NCBI GenBank assembly: GCA_045110675.1
Contig: JBGCGJ010000020.1
Location: 73,622-137,621, forward strand
DNA: 64,000 nucleotides
Origin: JBALVT01 sp045110675
Lineage (GTDB): Bacteria; Pseudomonadota; Gammaproteobacteria; Pseudomonadales; Halieaceae
Direction of reading: 5' to 3'
Shown: piece after piece, positions 26,396 through 35,041 of the stretch
Position numbering within the stretch: position 1 is the first letter of the stretch
Layout: each line of letters begins with the position of its first letter
Translations under genes and position numbers: made by a program
The notes under the pieces: generated by a model
Told to the model about the DNA's origin: nothing
The model's database searches: none
Seen by the model: the letters and a program-made list of their open reading frames with translations, nothing else

Positions 26396-27653
26396 AACGT
26401 AAAACCTCTGCGGGAGCGACCTGGGAGGCACGCCATGCGGGATACAAGGTTGCCAGCAAGCTTAGCGAGAGGGATGCGCCCGCAACTTTGACAACATCAC
26501 TCCACTGTAAACTCGAGGGTAATTCACTGATGAAATACACCGAGGGATCAAACAGCTTCACACCAATCAACCCCTCGACAAAAAGGGTCAGGGGCGCAAT
26601 ATAGCTGGCCAGGGAGATACCCAAAATCAACCCCACAGTGATACCCACCAAAGCGAGAACTAATCCATGGGCGATGAACACCGCCATTATACCTCCCGCG
26701 CCAGCACCCATTGTTCGCAGAACGGCGACATCTCTACGTTTCTCCGCTACAGACATCACCAGCGTAGAAATAATATTGAAGGCGGCGACGGCGACCACAC
26801 AAAGCAACAGCAGAGTCACCATGACCTTCTCCATTTTCACCGCCCTGAATAAGGAGCCTTGCGTTTCGCTCCAATCTTTTATCTGATACTCACCCGGTGG
26901 TAGTTGGCTCCCGACTTTTGCCATCACCTCAGGAGCTGCAAACAACTCCGTCGTACGTACTTGTAAACCGTCTACCTTTCCCTTTTTTCCCATCAGTCTC
27001 TGGCCCGTTGCTAAGGACACGTAGGACTGGAAGGAATCGGGCTGGGCACCCACTTCGAACAAACCTGTCACTTTCAATTTTTTACTTCGGGGGAACACAC
27101 CCAGCGGCGTTACGGTTAACTTTGGTACCGTTACCTCAACGTGATCGCCCACCCGCACACCCAGACTCCGGGCTAATGCAGAACCCAGCACAACAGAAAA
27201 AGGTTTATCTGTGAGTGAGGTTAATGTGCCGGCGATCATGGACTCCCCAATACCCGACACGGTTTCTTCAAGCTCGGTATCGATAGCCGTGAGCACGCCG
27301 CCACGCAGGGACGTGCGCCCTGTAAAAATAACTTTTGCCGTAATGTAAGGAGAAACCCCGAGAACTTCCGGATGCTGCTGAACGCGCTGAAGCAACTCCG
27401 ACCACTCGGAAATACCTTGCCCAGATGACTCTATATAGCCATGGGAAACCAAAGAGAGTATTCGACCACGCAACTCTCCCGCAAAGCCATTCATCACTGA
27501 CAATACTGTGATCAAACTGGCGACACCCAGCACCATTCCCAACATCGATACCATTGAAATAATCGAAGTAAAGCGATTGCGCTTGCGACTGAAGCTATAG
27601 CGCATGCCAATGAACATTGCGTAATTTGAGAGAGAGAGTTTTTCGCTACTCAA
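26388..27653 (-). CDS. lolC: lipoprotein-releasing ABC transporter permease LolC
   Basis: First permease gene of the Lol operon (421 residues). TM1 near residues 29-53 (FTSIISMVSMLGMVLGVASL), periplasmic domain, and C-terminal FtsX-like TM region with AEKRRDVAVLRTMGAGAGGIM. It resembles LolE throughout, as expected. Operon lolC-lolD-lolE with 8-base overlaps. Starts 51 bases before nqrM. Confidence 0.92.
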   Translation of the reverse strand: MSSEKLSLSNYAMFIGMRYSFSRKRNRFTSIISMVSMLGMVLGVASLITVLSVMNGFAGELRGRILSLVSHGYIESSGQGISEWSELLQRVQQHPEVLGVSPYITAKVIFTGRTSLRGGVLTAIDTELEETVSGIGESMIAGTLTSLTDKPFSVVLGSALARSLGVRVGDHVEVTVPKLTVTPLGVFPRSKKLKVTGLFEVGAQPDSFQSYVSLATGQRLMGKKGKVDGLQVRTTELFAAPEVMAKVGSQLPPGEYQIKDWSETQGSLFRAVKMEKVMVTLLLLCVVAVAAFNIISTLVMSVAEKRRDVAVLRTMGAGAGGIMAVFIAHGLVLALVGITVGLILGISLASYIAPLTLFVEGLIGVKLFDPSVYFISELPSSLQWSDVVKVAGASLSLSLLATLYPAWRASQVAPAEVLRYE

Positions 27654-27704
27654 GGCGTCGGCCTGGATAACAATTACGTGAAATAGTCTACCGTCGTTGG
27701 AAAA

Positions 27705-27941
27705 CTAGGATTTATCAGCGGGGAAAAAAAGGGGATTCTTCGATTCCGCAGTTTTGCTCTCTCGGGTCTCTTCCTCACACAGTTGCGGATTGCCTCCGCA
27801 AATATCGCAGGCCGTATCGATACCCAGTGCGCCCATACCGCCACAAGAGCCTTTAATCGGAGAGCCACCCAAGATAACGCCAATGGCCATGCCGGCGATA
27901 ACAAGGCCAATTACCAGGGTACTGATCAAAAATAGGGTCAT
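27705..27941 (-). CDS. nqrM: (Na+)-NQR maturation protein NqrM
   Basis: Small membrane protein (78 residues) with one N-terminal TM helix and a Cys-rich tail: SCGGMGALGIDTACDICGGN and then C in PQLCEEE. NqrM is needed to insert the iron centre between NqrD and NqrE. Forty bases after apbE at the end of the nqr cluster, the usual position. Confidence 0.93.
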   Translation of the reverse strand: MTLFLISTLVIGLVIAGMAIGVILGGSPIKGSCGGMGALGIDTACDICGGNPQLCEEETRESKTAESKNPLFFPADKS

Positions 27942-27980
27942 GACTTAAACACTCCGTAGTTATCCACAAAGGCCTAACTC

Positions 27981-29033
27981 TCAGCCTTCTGGGCTTTGCA
28001 AATACGGCGCAAAGGCCTCCGTATAGCTGCTCACATAATTATCCTCTTTGCGTCGGATAAAATATACCGCTAAATCCTGTTCTTGAGCCAGCGCCAGGGC
28101 GTCATCGGCACCTAGCACAGTCAGTGCTGTGGCCCAGCCATCGGCTAACATTGCACTGTCGTGAACCACGGTAACCGAAACCAGGTCATGTTCCACAGGA
28201 TAGCCGGTTCGCGGATCAATACTGTGTGAGAACCGCTTCCCATCGCGTTCGAAAAAATTTCTGTAGTCTCCAGAAGTGGCTATCGCCGCATCTGTCAGGC
28301 TGAGGGCCTGAGCTATGCTCCGTTCACCTTGTTGCGGTTGCTCGATCGCGATGCGCCAGAGATCTCCGCGCTGACTGTGCCCCGCCAATCGCATTTCTCC
28401 ACCCACCTCGACAAGAAAATTATCGATACTCTGAGACGTCAGCCAATTGGCTACTCTGTCTACAGCGTAGCCCTTCGCAAGAGATGAAAAATCCAGCGAA
28501 AGTTCACTGTGCTTTCTCACGGCCATGGCGCTGGTATCCAGTTCTAGCTTTTCCTGTCCTACCTCTGCCAGCAGGTTTTTGACTTCCTCATCGGCGGGTA
28601 GTTCCCCTTTGAGAACCTCAGGTCCGAAACCCCAGCGGTTCACTAAAGGCCCAATAGTAACGTCATAGGCACCGCGACTGAGCTCCCCCAGGGACAGAGC
28701 CGCACTCAGTACGGAGTAAAACTCTTGGGATACGGGAGACCAATTTCCAGGTAGCGCGCGATTGAACGCGCTGATTTCCGAGTCGGACTTGTAGGTGGAC
28801 ATGCTTTCATTGACGCCTGCCAGAATGGCCTCAATGTCGCGCTGCAGTGTATCCTCATTGGCACTACTGTCACCAGCCAAGTAAGAAACATGCCAGGTGG
28901 TGCCCATTGTCGAACCCGATAGGCGGCTGAGATCTTGATCGCTGGAGCAAGCACTGGCAAGAAAAACGATAAGTAGTACAGCAAAAAAAAGCCACTGCAT
29001 TGAGTGGCTTCTAATCTTATCCGCCGAAGTCAT
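27981..29033 (-). CDS. apbE: FAD:protein FMN transferase ApbE
   Basis: Mg2+-dependent flavin transferase that attaches FMN covalently to Thr of NqrB and NqrC. A 350-residue lipoprotein: signal segment ending FLASAC, then GSTMGTTWHVSY, LDFSSLAKGYAVDRV, VGGEMRLAG and HSIDPRTGYPV (metal/FAD site). The start at 29033 overlaps nqrF by 17 bases. Its first codons contain a terminator-like hairpin (28983-29010), and an in-frame ATG at 29000 lies inside that hairpin, so the start is uncertain; neither has a clear ribosome site. Confidence 0.93.
   Translation of the reverse strand: MTSADKIRSHSMQWLFFAVLLIVFLASACSSDQDLSRLSGSTMGTTWHVSYLAGDSSANEDTLQRDIEAILAGVNESMSTYKSDSEISAFNRALPGNWSPVSQEFYSVLSAALSLGELSRGAYDVTIGPLVNRWGFGPEVLKGELPADEEVKNLLAEVGQEKLELDTSAMAVRKHSELSLDFSSLAKGYAVDRVANWLTSQSIDNFLVEVGGEMRLAGHSQRGDLWRIAIEQPQQGERSIAQALSLTDAAIATSGDYRNFFERDGKRFSHSIDPRTGYPVEHDLVSVTVVHDSAMLADGWATALTVLGADDALALAQEQDLAVYFIRRKEDNYVSSYTEAFAPYLQSPEG
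28983..29010 (-). terminator. intrinsic terminator-like hairpin at the nqrF/apbE junction
   Basis: The minus strand carries a perfect 8-bp stem (AAGCCACT/AGTGGCTT) with loop CAATGC and a run of eight T. It lies immediately after the nqrF stop but inside the predicted apbE coding start. It could end most nqrABCDEF transcripts and limit apbE-nqrM expression. Confidence 0.7.
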
Positions 29034-30240
29034 CTAGCATGATATTTTCGGGTTCTACCCCCAGATCCGTCAGCATTTGGATGACAGCTGCGTTCATCAT
29101 GGGAGGCCCACACATATAGTATTCGCAGTCCTCCGGAGCCGGATGGTTCTTCAAATACTCTTCGAACAACACATTGTGAATGAAGCCGGTCAAGCCGTCC
29201 CAGTTATCTTCAGGTTGTGGATCTGAAAGCGCCACATGCCATTCAAAGTTATCGTTTTGTTCAGCAAGCATGTCGTACTCATCCTGGTAGAACATTTCTC
29301 GCAGAGAGCGTGCACCGTACCAGAAAGAGATTTTTCGCTTTGAGTGTAATCGCTTGAGCTGATCGAAAAGGTGCGAGCGCATGGGTGCCATTCCCGCACC
29401 CCCGCCAATGAAAACCATTTCCGCATCAGTATCTTTGGCAAAAAAGTCTCCAAATGGCCCGTACACTTTTACCTTGTCACCGGGTTTCAGACCAAATACC
29501 CAAGAGGACATTTGTCCTGCGGGAATACCTTCGCTTCCAGGTGGTGGCGTGGCTATGCGAATATTGAATTTAACAATGCCACGCTCTTCCGGGTAATTCG
29601 CCATGGAGTAGGCGCGAATAACGGTTTCATCTACAATCGACTCGTACTTGAAAAAACCGAAGTGCTCCCAGTCTCCTCGGTATTCTTCTGCCACGTCAAA
29701 ATCGGCATATTTAAAATGGTGGGGCGGACATTCCAACTGCACATAACCACCGGCGCGAAAATCAACGTTCTCGCCTTCGGGCAGTTTTAAGGTCAGTTCC
29801 TTAATAAAGGTCGCCACATTATCGTTGGACTCTACCGTACATTCCCATTGCTTAACGCCAAATACTTCCTCGGGAACTTCAATTTTCATGTCCTGCTTGA
29901 CCGCGGTCTGGCAGCTCAGGCGCCAGCCTTCTGCGGCATCTTTGCGAGTAAAATGCGACTCCTCGGTAGGCAGCATCGAGCCGCCCCCATCGGTAATGAT
30001 GCACTTGCACTGAGCGCAGGTGCCGCCACCACCGCAGGCAGAGGGTAAAAACAGATCGGCTTCGGACAAAGTCTGTAACAGTTTTCCTCCCGCGGGCACC
30101 TTAATTGTCTTTTCGCCATTGACCAAAATGGACACTTCGCCGGTGCTGACCAAACTCGACCGCGCCAGCAAGATGATTGCCACCAGCGCCAACACGATCG
30201 CCGTGAACATCCCTACCCCGAATACAATTGTCATATCCAT
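29017..30240 (-). CDS. nqrF: Na+-translocating NADH:quinone reductase subunit F
   Basis: NADH-oxidising entry subunit of the sodium pump (407 residues). N-terminal TM helix, then a 2Fe-2S ferredoxin domain with CGGGGTCAQCKC and a fourth Cys in LSCQTAV, then a ferredoxin-reductase module: FAD site RAYSMANYPEE, NADH site GGGAGMAPMRS, and the conserved end YYMCGPPMM...MLDDFGG. 16 bases after nqrE. Confidence 0.97.
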   Translation of the reverse strand: MDMTIVFGVGMFTAIVLALVAIILLARSSLVSTGEVSILVNGEKTIKVPAGGKLLQTLSEADLFLPSACGGGGTCAQCKCIITDGGGSMLPTEESHFTRKDAAEGWRLSCQTAVKQDMKIEVPEEVFGVKQWECTVESNDNVATFIKELTLKLPEGENVDFRAGGYVQLECPPHHFKYADFDVAEEYRGDWEHFGFFKYESIVDETVIRAYSMANYPEERGIVKFNIRIATPPPGSEGIPAGQMSSWVFGLKPGDKVKVYGPFGDFFAKDTDAEMVFIGGGAGMAPMRSHLFDQLKRLHSKRKISFWYGARSLREMFYQDEYDMLAEQNDNFEWHVALSDPQPEDNWDGLTGFIHNVLFEEYLKNHPAPEDCEYYMCGPPMMNAAVIQMLTDLGVEPENIMLDDFGG

Positions 30241-30256
30241 TTCTATCTATACTCGC

Positions 30257-30865
30257 TTAAATATCGATTCCGCCAAAAGACATAAAACCCAGTGACATAA
30301 GTCCCACAATAATGAAGGTAATGCCAAGCCCTTGGAGGCCATCAGGTACATCGCTGTACTTCATTTTTTCGCGGATGCCCGCCAAGGCTACAATCGCCAG
30401 CGCCCAACCCACTCCCGCGCCTGCTCCGTACACAACGCTTTCACCAAAATTATAATCGCGCTCTACCATGAACAAAGACGCGCCTAAAATAGCGCAGTTC
30501 ACAGTGATCAAAGGCAGGAAAACTCCCAAGGCGTTATACAAGGCGGGGACATACTTATCGAGAAACATCTCCATAATTTGCACAATAGCCGCGATGACAC
30601 CTATGTAGGACAGAAGACCCAAAAAGCCCAAATCCATATCCGGCAAACCTGCCCAAGCCAGGGCTCCGTCCGCCAGAAGATAGGTGTATATGAGGTTATT
30701 AATAGGTACCGTAACGGTCAGCACCACGATAACCGCGATACCCAGGCCCATTGCCGCCTGGATTTTCTTGGAAATGGCCAGGAAGGTACACATACCCAGG
30801 AAAAACGCCAAGGCCATGTTCTCGATAAAAACCGAGCGTACAAAGAGGCTCAAATAATATTCCAT
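30257..30865 (-). CDS. nqrE: Na+-translocating NADH:quinone reductase subunit E
   Basis: Six-TM inner-membrane subunit (202 residues) starting MEYYLSLFVRSVFIENMAL. With NqrD it forms the inverted-repeat pair that holds an iron centre through conserved Cys residues (CTFLAISKK; NCAILGASLFMVERDYNF). Directly follows nqrD with no gap. Confidence 0.96.
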   Translation of the reverse strand: MEYYLSLFVRSVFIENMALAFFLGMCTFLAISKKIQAAMGLGIAVIVVLTVTVPINNLIYTYLLADGALAWAGLPDMDLGFLGLLSYIGVIAAIVQIMEMFLDKYVPALYNALGVFLPLITVNCAILGASLFMVERDYNFGESVVYGAGAGVGWALAIVALAGIREKMKYSDVPDGLQGLGITFIIVGLMSLGFMSFGGIDI

Positions 30866-31528
30866 TTAAGCGCCCTCCTCGGCCGTACTGTGTTTCGCCA
30901 TCTTAAAATCGGGCTCCTCTACTTGCTCCTTGTGGAAGCTGCGCAGTGCCCAGATAAATAAACCGATCAGGAAGAAAGCGCTGGGAGGAAGCAGCAGCAA
31001 TCCATTGGGGTTGTACCAACCCCCCTCGGTCACCAAGGGGAGAATCTCGACACCAAACAGCTTGCCCGAACCGAACAGTTCCCGGACTACTGCCACGGTG
31101 ATCAATACCACACTGTAACCCAAGCCATTGCCAACCCCGTCTACAAGGCTTGCAAAGGGTGGGTTCTTCATAGCGAAAGCTTCAGCACGCCCCATCACAA
31201 TACAGTTGGTGATAATCAAGCCGACGAAAACCGAAAGTTGCTTGCTGATTTCATAGGCAACCGCCTTCAACACCTGATCCACCACGATGACCAGCGAAGC
31301 GATAATAATCATCTGGACAATAATCCGAATACTACCGGGCACGTGATTACGAATGGAAGAAATAAACAGATTGGAAAAAGCAATGACCGTTGTTAGGGCG
31401 ATACACATGACCATCGTCACCTGCAGTGAGGAAGTGACAGCAAGCGCCGAACAGACCCCCAGAATTTGCAGGGCAATCGGGTTCTCCTTAAAGATCGGTC
31501 CGAATAGAGTGTCTTTCATGCTCGACAT
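30866..31528 (-). CDS. nqrD: Na+-translocating NADH:quinone reductase subunit D
   Basis: Six-TM inner-membrane subunit paralogous to NqrE (about 220 residues). Starts MSSMKDTLFGPIFKENPIAL, with LGVCSALAVT and ITNCIVMGRAEAFAM carrying the conserved Cys. The ATG at 31528 lies one base after the nqrC stop, with GGGAG upstream; a longer frame beginning inside nqrC is unlikely. Confidence 0.96.
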   Translation of the reverse strand: MSSMKDTLFGPIFKENPIALQILGVCSALAVTSSLQVTMVMCIALTTVIAFSNLFISSIRNHVPGSIRIIVQMIIIASLVIVVDQVLKAVAYEISKQLSVFVGLIITNCIVMGRAEAFAMKNPPFASLVDGVGNGLGYSVVLITVAVVRELFGSGKLFGVEILPLVTEGGWYNPNGLLLLPPSAFFLIGLFIWALRSFHKEQVEEPDFKMAKHSTAEEGA

Positions 31529-31529
31529 A

Positions 31530-32303
31530 TCAAGCTTCTCCCGCATTCAAATTGTCAAGAAACAAGGAAAAACCATTGTCGCCCAACCAAAACTGTACCA
31601 GGTTAGTCACGCCGCGCGCGGTGAGGGTTGCGCCTGAAAGCCCGTCGATCTGCCAGGGCGCATCGGCGTTGTTGGTGTTAACGCTGCCTTTAATCAGGCC
31701 CAGTGTAGCGTTGCCATCTTTATAGACTAGTTTGCCCGGCCACTGGGATTTCCAGCGCGGGTTATCCACTTCGCCGCCGAGTCCTGGCGTCTCACCATGC
31801 TCGTAGAAACCCAAACCAGCGACGGTATTGGCATCGGATTCCAGCGCAATAAAGCCGTAGAGCGTCGACCACAATCCCGCTCCGTGAATAGGCAGAATAA
31901 TCTTGTCGAACTTACCGTCATCAGCGCCCACCAAATACACCAAGGCGTAGTGTTCTCTGCGTTTGATTTTGGCGATGTCCTGGTCGGCAGACAACTCAAG
32001 AGAACGTGCAGGGTCCTTGGCGGCTTTACGCGAGTCGTATTTTTCGGGATCGACATCGCTGCTGAATTTACCGGTTCGCAAATCAACCACCCGACTCGAC
32101 ACTTTGGCAAACTGCTCATCAACACTGAGACTTTCGTCCAGCATACCGGCAGCGGCCAGAATATTGCGCTTCCTATCAAGCGTTTTGTTCGCCTCCTGGG
32201 TCGGTTTCAAAATAACCGCCGCCGTAGAGACAATCACCGAGCACACTATGCACAGAGAAAACGCGACGATCAGTGTTTTCTTTATTCCATCGTTACTGGA
32301 CAC
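31530..32303 (-). CDS. nqrC: Na+-translocating NADH:quinone reductase subunit C
   Basis: 257-residue subunit with one N-terminal TM helix and a periplasmic FMN-binding domain. The covalent FMN site is Thr226 in DGLSGATLTARG, the ApbE target motif. Electrons pass from NqrB-linked centres through this FMN. Start codon overlaps the nqrB stop by 11 bases. Confidence 0.96.
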   Translation of the reverse strand: MSSNDGIKKTLIVAFSLCIVCSVIVSTAAVILKPTQEANKTLDRKRNILAAAGMLDESLSVDEQFAKVSSRVVDLRTGKFSSDVDPEKYDSRKAAKDPARSLELSADQDIAKIKRREHYALVYLVGADDGKFDKIILPIHGAGLWSTLYGFIALESDANTVAGLGFYEHGETPGLGGEVDNPRWKSQWPGKLVYKDGNATLGLIKGSVNTNNADAPWQIDGLSGATLTARGVTNLVQFWLGDNGFSLFLDNLNAGEA

Positions 32304-33486
32304 GAGAGAGCCTCCGTTTGATATTGGCTTGAACCACGTAGTGATCCATCAGCGGGGCGAACAAATTGGAGAACAAAATAGCCAGCATGATGCCCTCGGG
32401 AAATGCTGGGTTGACCACGCGAATAAGTACCGTCATGACACCAATCAAAATGCCGTAGGCCCATTTCCCGGTGTTGGTCATTGCAGCGGACACCGGGTCG
32501 GTCGCCATGAAAATCATACCGAAGGCAAAGCCTCCTGTGACCAGGTGCCAATACCAGGGCATTGCGAAAGAGAGGTTAGACTCAGAGCCGATGATATTAA
32601 ATACAGAGGAAAGTGCGACCATGCCGACCATGACACCGGCGACAATTCGCCAGGAAGCAATTCGTGTGGCGAGTAAAAGCACTCCGCCGATCAAGATAGC
32701 CAAGGTTGAGGTTTCGCCGACAGATCCCGGGATAGCGCCATAGAAAGCATTCCACCACATGGCGGGATCGAGGGCGGTCATACCTTCTGAAGCGACAACA
32801 GAGAGATAGGTCGCGCTGGTGTAACCATCCACTGCGACCCAAACGGCATCACCGGACATTTGCGCCGGATAGGCAAAGTACAGAAACGCCCTGCCTGTGA
32901 GAGCCGGATTGAGGAAGTTCTTGCCAGTGCCGCCAAACACCTCTTTACCGATCACAACACCAAAGCTAATACCGAGTGCTACCTGCCAAAGGGGAATACT
33001 GGGTGGGCAGGTCAAGGCGAACAAAATAGAAGTGACAAAGAAACCTTCATTGACCTCGTGCCCACGCTTCATGGCGAACAATATTTCCCAGGCTATCCCG
33101 ACCAGGAAAGTGGTGGCATAAATGGGCACAAAAAACACCGCGCCGTACCAGAAGCAATGCCACAGGCTGGCTGAATCATAGCCACCGAAGGATTCAATCA
33201 AAAACCCGCGCCAACCTTCAACCTGAACTCCCGCCGCCATCACGTCGGTAGACTGGAAGCCCAAGTTGTACATACCGTAGAACATGGCGGGGAAAGCAGC
33301 CAACCAGACGGTAATCATAATTCGTTTTAAATCCACTCCATCACGCACGTGAGCCGTGGTTTTGGTGACACTGGACGGAGAGTAAAGAAAGGTGTCGAAC
33401 ACTTCGTACAGTGCGTACCAGTTTTGATAACGCCCACCTTCCTGAAAGTGATGTTCTACATCATCAAGAATCTTTCGCAATCCCAC
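32293..33486 (-). CDS. nqrB: Na+-translocating NADH:quinone reductase subunit B
   Basis: Largest membrane subunit (397 residues, about ten TM helices), carrying covalent FMN and riboflavin and implicated in Na+ translocation. The flavinylation motif is DGYTSATYLS with Thr226; the middle residues are T-S rather than the S-G of NqrC, still matching the loose D-x-x-x-x-A-T pattern. N-terminus MGLRKILDDVEHHF is typical. Three bases after nqrA. Confidence 0.96.
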   Translation of the reverse strand: MGLRKILDDVEHHFQEGGRYQNWYALYEVFDTFLYSPSSVTKTTAHVRDGVDLKRIMITVWLAAFPAMFYGMYNLGFQSTDVMAAGVQVEGWRGFLIESFGGYDSASLWHCFWYGAVFFVPIYATTFLVGIAWEILFAMKRGHEVNEGFFVTSILFALTCPPSIPLWQVALGISFGVVIGKEVFGGTGKNFLNPALTGRAFLYFAYPAQMSGDAVWVAVDGYTSATYLSVVASEGMTALDPAMWWNAFYGAIPGSVGETSTLAILIGGVLLLATRIASWRIVAGVMVGMVALSSVFNIIGSESNLSFAMPWYWHLVTGGFAFGMIFMATDPVSAAMTNTGKWAYGILIGVMTVLIRVVNPAFPEGIMLAILFSNLFAPLMDHYVVQANIKRRLSRVQ

Positions 33487-33489
33487 GGC

Positions 33490-34833
33490 CTAACCCTCCT
33501 TCTCTATGCGCGTCAGGTTGTCCCGCAGGATAGGCCCGTATTCGTATTTTCCAGGGCACACATAGGTGCACAGTGCCAAGTCTTCTTCATCCAGTTCCAA
33601 TGCACCCAGTGATTGCGCCATTTCGGTATCGCCAACAATCAAAGCTCGCAGTAATTGTGTGGGCAAAATATCCATGGGCATGACACTTTCATAGGTGCCC
33701 ACCGGGACCATGGCCCGATCACTACCATTGGTATTGGTCGTCATTGGCAGCGGTTTAGTACCAAACAAACTGGTCAGGTAAATGGCCAAGCTCGAGTGTT
33801 TTTTCGCACCCGGGGAAAACCAACCCATAAACTCCCGGTGCCGTCCCTCCAACAGGGCCGAGACCTGGACATGGTAGCGTCCTAAATAGGCTGTGGGCGC
33901 AGAAACTCCGCGCCCCCCTAACAGGGAGCCGGAGACCACGCGTGTTTCACCTTCGCGAAGTTGCCCCGCACACAGAGCCTGCAGGTCGACACCCAACCGC
34001 GTGCGTAATAAGCGAGGATTCTCTACCTGAGGGCCGCCCAGGGCGACAACCCGCTCTACAAATAACTTGCCATCCAAGAAAAGCCGGCCGACACCTATCA
34101 CGTCCTGATAGCCGATAGTCCACACAACTTTATCGGTACTGACGCCTTCAAGAAAATGCACGTGAGTACCGGCTAGCCCCGCTGGATGAGGTCCGGCAAA
34201 GTGTGCCAGTTGAACATTGGGGGATTCGGGCGCTGGCATCTGCGAATCCGCCGAAGCGCAAACATAAACGGTGCCAGATGTTAGTTTGGCCAGTAGATCG
34301 ACCCCAAGGGAGAAAGCTTCGGTCTGTTCAGCAATAATAATGTCTGGATTAGCCGCCAGTGGTTGAGTATCGATTGCAGTGACAAAGATTGCCGCGCATT
34401 GGCTATCCGGAGCGGGAACTTTGCTGTACGGACGCGTCCGCAGTGCAGTCCAAAGGCCGCTATCAACCAGCTGATCTCGGATGGTCTGTGCATCGAGTGC
34501 TCTTGCAGCGGCCGAATCATAGGCGTTGAAAGATTCAAAATCGTCATCGGCCACCTCTATCACCACGCTCTGGAGCACGCGTTTGGCTCCACGATTGATC
34601 GCAGTGACCTTGCCGCCCGCAGGAGAAGTATATTTGACCCCTTCCGTTTTCTTATCGACAAACAGTTGCTGGCCGAGTTTGACGGTGTCGCCCTCACTCA
34701 CAGACATAGTTGGCTTCATTCCAACGTAGTCGAAACCCACCAGAGCGACAGAACGCGCCTGGGGTGCATCTTCGATAACTTGCTCGGGAGCCCCCTGAAT
34801 CGGAATTTCCATGCCCCGTTTGATCTTGATCAT
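33490..34833 (-). CDS. nqrA: Na+-translocating NADH:quinone reductase subunit A
   Basis: Peripheral cytoplasmic subunit (447 residues) that begins MIKIKRGMEIPIQGAPEQ and contributes to the quinone site region. First gene of the nqr operon. Upstream is a perfect TATAAT box. Confidence 0.96.
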   Translation of the reverse strand: MIKIKRGMEIPIQGAPEQVIEDAPQARSVALVGFDYVGMKPTMSVSEGDTVKLGQQLFVDKKTEGVKYTSPAGGKVTAINRGAKRVLQSVVIEVADDDFESFNAYDSAAARALDAQTIRDQLVDSGLWTALRTRPYSKVPAPDSQCAAIFVTAIDTQPLAANPDIIIAEQTEAFSLGVDLLAKLTSGTVYVCASADSQMPAPESPNVQLAHFAGPHPAGLAGTHVHFLEGVSTDKVVWTIGYQDVIGVGRLFLDGKLFVERVVALGGPQVENPRLLRTRLGVDLQALCAGQLREGETRVVSGSLLGGRGVSAPTAYLGRYHVQVSALLEGRHREFMGWFSPGAKKHSSLAIYLTSLFGTKPLPMTTNTNGSDRAMVPVGTYESVMPMDILPTQLLRALIVGDTEMAQSLGALELDEEDLALCTYVCPGKYEYGPILRDNLTRIEKEG

Positions 34834-34951
34834 ACGATCTGCCTACAGATTCAATTATTAATTGGACAGCTCAGACGCTATCTGTGTGTTTCTTAACCGC
34901 CGCGAAGACCCTGTTCTATCCCCTGAACTCACGCGCAAACAAACCGCGCGC

Positions 34952-34957
34952 ATTATA
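34952..34957 (-). promoter_or_regulatory. -10 box of the probable nqr operon promoter
   Basis: A perfect TATAAT on the minus strand about 120 bases before the nqrA ATG, followed by GCGCGC in the discriminator region. The -35 region is weak (GGCGTT at 17-base spacing), suggesting activator dependence or another contact. The GC discriminator is a hallmark of stringently controlled promoters; that link is inference. Confidence 0.5.
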
Positions 34958-35041
34958 GCGGAATGCCCCCCTGCAACGCCACTATGAGAGCAGCAGTTGT
35001 TTGATTTTGAACAAGTTTCGAGCAGCTGTGGATGCCTGAAC

